NCBI GenBank assembly: GCA_903813345.2
Contig: CAIIXF020000006.1
Coordinates: 26,421,936 to 26,481,935, forward strand
Direction of reading: 5' to 3'
Origin: Owenia fusiformis
Lineage: Eukaryota > Annelida > Polychaeta > Sabellida > Oweniidae
DNA length: 60,000 nucleotides
The translations under genes were made by a program, and so were the position numbers. Positions 57,439 to 60,000 of this stretch are shown here, one piece after another. The notes under the pieces are model-generated. The model saw only the letters and a program-made list of their open reading frames with translations, did no database searches and had not been told where the DNA came from. The number at the start of each line of letters is the position of its first letter. The first letter of the stretch is position 1.

Positions 57439-57738
57439 TGTGGAATGGAAGAGTACTTTTGGAGGGGGACGGGGGTAGGGACCCTGGACTTGACAATATT
57501 TTTGCCCTTGCGAGGCACATTATCTGGGTCCTCAATCAATGTTTCAATGGTTACAGATTGATGAAGTTGCAAGTTTTTTTCTCTCTCTAAGGATTATCCG
57601 TTCTGCCATTTTGTCCCCCTTTGCCTGGTTTGTGTAATTGAAGAGTACTTTTGGAGGGGGAGGGGGGAGGACCCTGGACTTGACAATATTTTTGCCCTTG
57701 TGAGGCACATTATCTTGTTTTAACATCATTTAAGATTC
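57439..57738 (-). pseudogene. Broken duplicate of the SLC1 last exon
   Basis: 57439-57630 repeats the last part of the SLC1 final exon and its 3' flank, which stand at 57636-57840. Shared text is GAGTACTTTTGGAGGGGG, CCCTGGACTTGACAATATT, TTTGCCCTTG and GAGGCACATTATC, then the tail-coding region (GGGTCCTC, GGTTACAGAT). The duplicate has lost about 48 bp that include the stop codon and is frameshifted: in the frame that reads AERIILRERKK it goes off into another frame after that. It is a remnant and not an alternative exon that I can support. Confidence 0.75.
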
Positions 57739-59847
57739 TTAAATTTCACTCTCATATTCTGGGTCCTCGACCAATGTTTCAAAGGTTACAGATTTATGAA
57801 GTTGTAAGTTTTTCTTTCTCTCTCTGAGGATTTCCCTTTCTGCCTCTTTCTCAGCATCGACTCTCTGTAGTTCTTCACGACAGAAATGATACGTAAACCG
57901 AGCGCAGAATGTATGGCTGACTATATTACTGGTGGTACGGATTCTGTCCCTGGAAAAGTGAGATAATGCAATGAGATTATACAATATGATGTACACTGAT
58001 GAAATTGTCAAGGTGGTAAATTACATCCATGTATTTAGTCTCTAAAAGTTTAGTTCTAGAAATTTTCCCTTTAAACTATAAAATTAGTTTGAATTCTTCC
58101 AATTTTTAGACCTAAGACCTCGAAAAAACTGTTTTACAAGCTGTTAACTCATTCTATTCTGTCTACCTTAACATATTCTTGTAGTTAAGTATGTAAGTTT
58201 TGTACTTTGAAAATGAAAAATAAATTTCTTAATAAAAATGTATTTTCTTACAGATACCACTCTACTGCAAATAGGAGGGAAATATCTTCTGTTGGAATGT
58301 TGAGTGTGGTCAGAATTATTACCAGGGTAACTATACTTGAGCTAGGCACAGACGGTAGAGCCAGGCATGCTACAGCAGTGAGTATCCTAAAATACATAAT
58401 AAAAATACACCACATCTGTAAGGTTCAGTTATACAGGTTGTCCATAAAGTCTATAGTTTACGTGGACTTTGTATTGTAATTGTAAAGAGACTTTATGGAC
58501 ACCCTGTATCATCCTATAAGAATGCGATACTAATACCTGTATGCCATATGCATGTACCTGTTTATATGCATTGTGAACATACGTTTGTCTTAAATCTGCA
58601 GGCAAGTTGAGTCCAACAATAATTTTATAGAACAGGTATCGGTTAATCATTTTGCAAGATTTTATTGAGATGTAATTATCAATTATTCCTCGATTATTTT
58701 ATATTCCTTGAACTTACCCTATGATAAGTATTTTTCCAACGTTCATGTCCACTCCAGATAGCTGCCCAATAAATATTGCAGCTGATGTAATATACAGGGC
58801 ACTGCCATCAGCATTTAGAGTAACACAGAATGGAATTACAAATTTCGACACTCTTTCATCCACTTTCTTCTCATCGCATGCACGCAGCATCTCTGGTATT
58901 GTAACTGCTCTGGAAAATCAACACATATTGTTCAACCACATGAATGACTCCAAAGAAAACTGCACGGAATAATTACATTTTCAGGTCTGAACATTTTGAG
59001 ATTATCATTGCAAGGCTGAATATTTCAATCTCAATTACTTAATATTTTTAAGATTAAGCATCACAAGATCAAATATTTTGATTTAACTAAAATATTTGAA
59101 GATTTTACATTTTTTTGATAGCATATTTTCAAGATAAGTCATATTTTATAGATTAATTGTTGTCATGATTGAACATTCCTAGATTGAATATTTCCAAGAA
59201 TAAAGATCTCTGGATTGAATACTTTCAAGATTAAACATTTTTATTTGATTGATACATTCAAGATTAACCATTTCAGAATCTTTTTAAGATTTTTCATGTC
59301 TTATGATTTAAAGGTGCAACAATTATTGCAGGGCGGCTATTCAACGATCATTGACCAGTGTCAAAATATATTTAAGTTTGGATATTTCATCAAGACTAAC
59401 ATATATTTTCATTATCTACAAAGAAACCCCCTGGATGAACATATTTCAGCTGATCTTCCTCATGAAACAGGGTGGATCTTAAGAATCTATAAGTGGGACT
59501 CCCTTTGTAGAAGCTTTGAACTGAATTTACACTTCTTATTGCTGAAATTGATAGTTTATACATACATTTTAAGAAAATAGGTATGTCAAAGAAGAAAGTG
59601 TTAAGCAAAATATTGACCTGATAGCTGGAAAATCTTCTAATTTTCTCTTTACAGTCCTTGTTGCCCCTTTAATTCAACGGTACTTAAGGAACTCACGTGC
59701 TTGTAGCAGCAAATCCTGTAAACCATGCTCTTGATATGTTCACATAGAAGGGGTAAGGGTTCTTCCTTGTTGCTATGAAATGTATAAGAGGTATAACCAC
59801 TGCCTGGTGTATCACTATGCCAACAGTCACTGTCAGGATAAACAGGC
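57739..59847 (-). CDS. SLC1-family (glutamate/neutral amino acid) transporter, 3' part
   Basis: The last four exons on the minus strand are 59847-59697, 58909-58718, 58386-58252 and 57949-57739, in phase, with donors GTGAGT, GTAAGT and GTAAGA; the 5' part lies beyond the window end. They encode 228 residues plus a split codon. Landmarks are LFILTVTVGIVIHQAVVIPL, FIATRKNPYPFYV, RVSKFVIPFCVTLNADGSAL, AAIFIGQLSG, LNIPTEDISLLFAVEWYLDR, IRTTSN and CREEL, in the order of SLC1 TM5/HP1, TM7, HP2 and TM8. The Arg of DRIRTT, which in EAATs binds the acidic side chain, is kept. Unusual are NADGS for the family NMDGT, TSTA in place of the SSSS of HP1, EW for DW, and NIVSH where the family has NVLGD. The C-terminal tail is charged (EKEAEREILRERKK). 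Confidence 0.85.
58431..58509. mobile_element. ATACAGG...GTCCATAAAGT small MITE
   Basis: The left ATACAGGTTGTCCATAAAGT and the right ACTTTATGGACACCCTGTAT are inverted termini 79 bp apart. The ends match a small inverted-repeat element common in invertebrate genomes. It lies in the SLC1 intron between exons 58909-58718 and 58386-58252. Confidence 0.75.
58910..59696. other. SLC1 intron without visible features
   Basis: AT-rich intron. Repeated short ATTGAATATTTCCAAGA / AGATTAAACATTT-like phrases at 58980-59260 look like a very degenerate microsatellite. No exon or element is supported. An open frame at 59215-59580 (plus) has no domain and I do not call it. Confidence 0.4.
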
Positions 59848-60000
59848 CTGGAACATAGCATCAATGCAGTTGATTAACGTATACATAAAAATATTGGGTG
59901 AGACTTGAGATAATGTATGCGGCGCCAGTCAAAATTGAAACTTCTGATTGGGTTCGAAGCCGAGATGCCCGGATATGTCCCAGCAAAAGCCGGAATTCAC
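59848..60000. other. Window end, SLC1 intron
   Basis: Upstream intron of the SLC1 gene. The final 80 bases are less AT-rich and contain GGGTTCGAAGCCGAGATGCC, possibly part of a tRNA-derived repeat that continues past the window. Confidence 0.3.

Noticed and set aside
1-60000. CRISPR arrays, operons or bacterial-type systems
   Set aside because: The sequence is eukaryotic, with spliced genes; the tandem arrays have no regular repeat-spacer structure.

Overview
The window is nuclear DNA from an animal, most likely a marine invertebrate. It is AT-rich, its genes are interrupted by GT-AG introns, and several genes belong to metazoan families (an hnRNP U-like protein, NUBPL, an SLC1 glutamate-type transporter and a PAN plus C-type-lectin secreted protein). 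The non-coding DNA is crowded with small inverted-repeat transposons, LINE tails and short tandem arrays. The phylum cannot be fixed from this sequence alone; an echinoderm, hemichordate or mollusc would all fit.

Layout. 1-11174: no recognisable gene, only interspersed repeats, many nested. 11175-15327 (minus): a two-exon capless HAD-family protein of 193 residues, with a 3.6 kb intron full of repeats. 15331-16925: possible shared promoter, a GC-ended inverted-repeat element, and no clear exon. 16926-26662 (plus): twelve exons of an hnRNP U-like gene (SPRY domain plus P-loop kinase-like domain) with a large Q-L-G-L-P-G repeat region before the SPRY domain; its usual N-terminal SAP exon is not seen. 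26663-31658: 3'UTR and intergenic repeats. 31659-34008 (plus): a three-exon secreted PAN/C-type lectin-like protein. 34009-42803: a decayed minisatellite, perfect local duplications, a LINE 3' fragment and hairpin elements. 42804-54694 (plus): NUBPL lacking its 5' targeting exon(s), with a 9.3 kb second intron. 54695-57438: mostly empty. 57739-59847 (minus): the last four exons of an SLC1 transporter whose 5' part lies beyond the window end.

The genes are not functionally linked; this is an ordinary metazoan neighbourhood. NUBPL delivers iron-sulfur clusters to mitochondrial complex I, the hnRNP U-like protein acts in nuclear RNA/DNA metabolism, the transporter is a membrane protein and the lectin is secreted. 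I found no gene cluster that looks like a new system.

The observations most worth checking are: (1) the SLC1 protein has changes at positions that coordinate sodium; (2) a 60-bp tandem duplication at a NUBPL exon start provides two splice acceptors in the same frame; (3) a small Mutator-like MITE family has perfect 9-bp target duplications, one copy sitting on the donor site of the lectin gene; (4) a 602-bp TTAA-flanked foldback lies in a tandemly duplicated segment; (5) identical 211-bp and 107-bp duplications surround the lectin 3' end.
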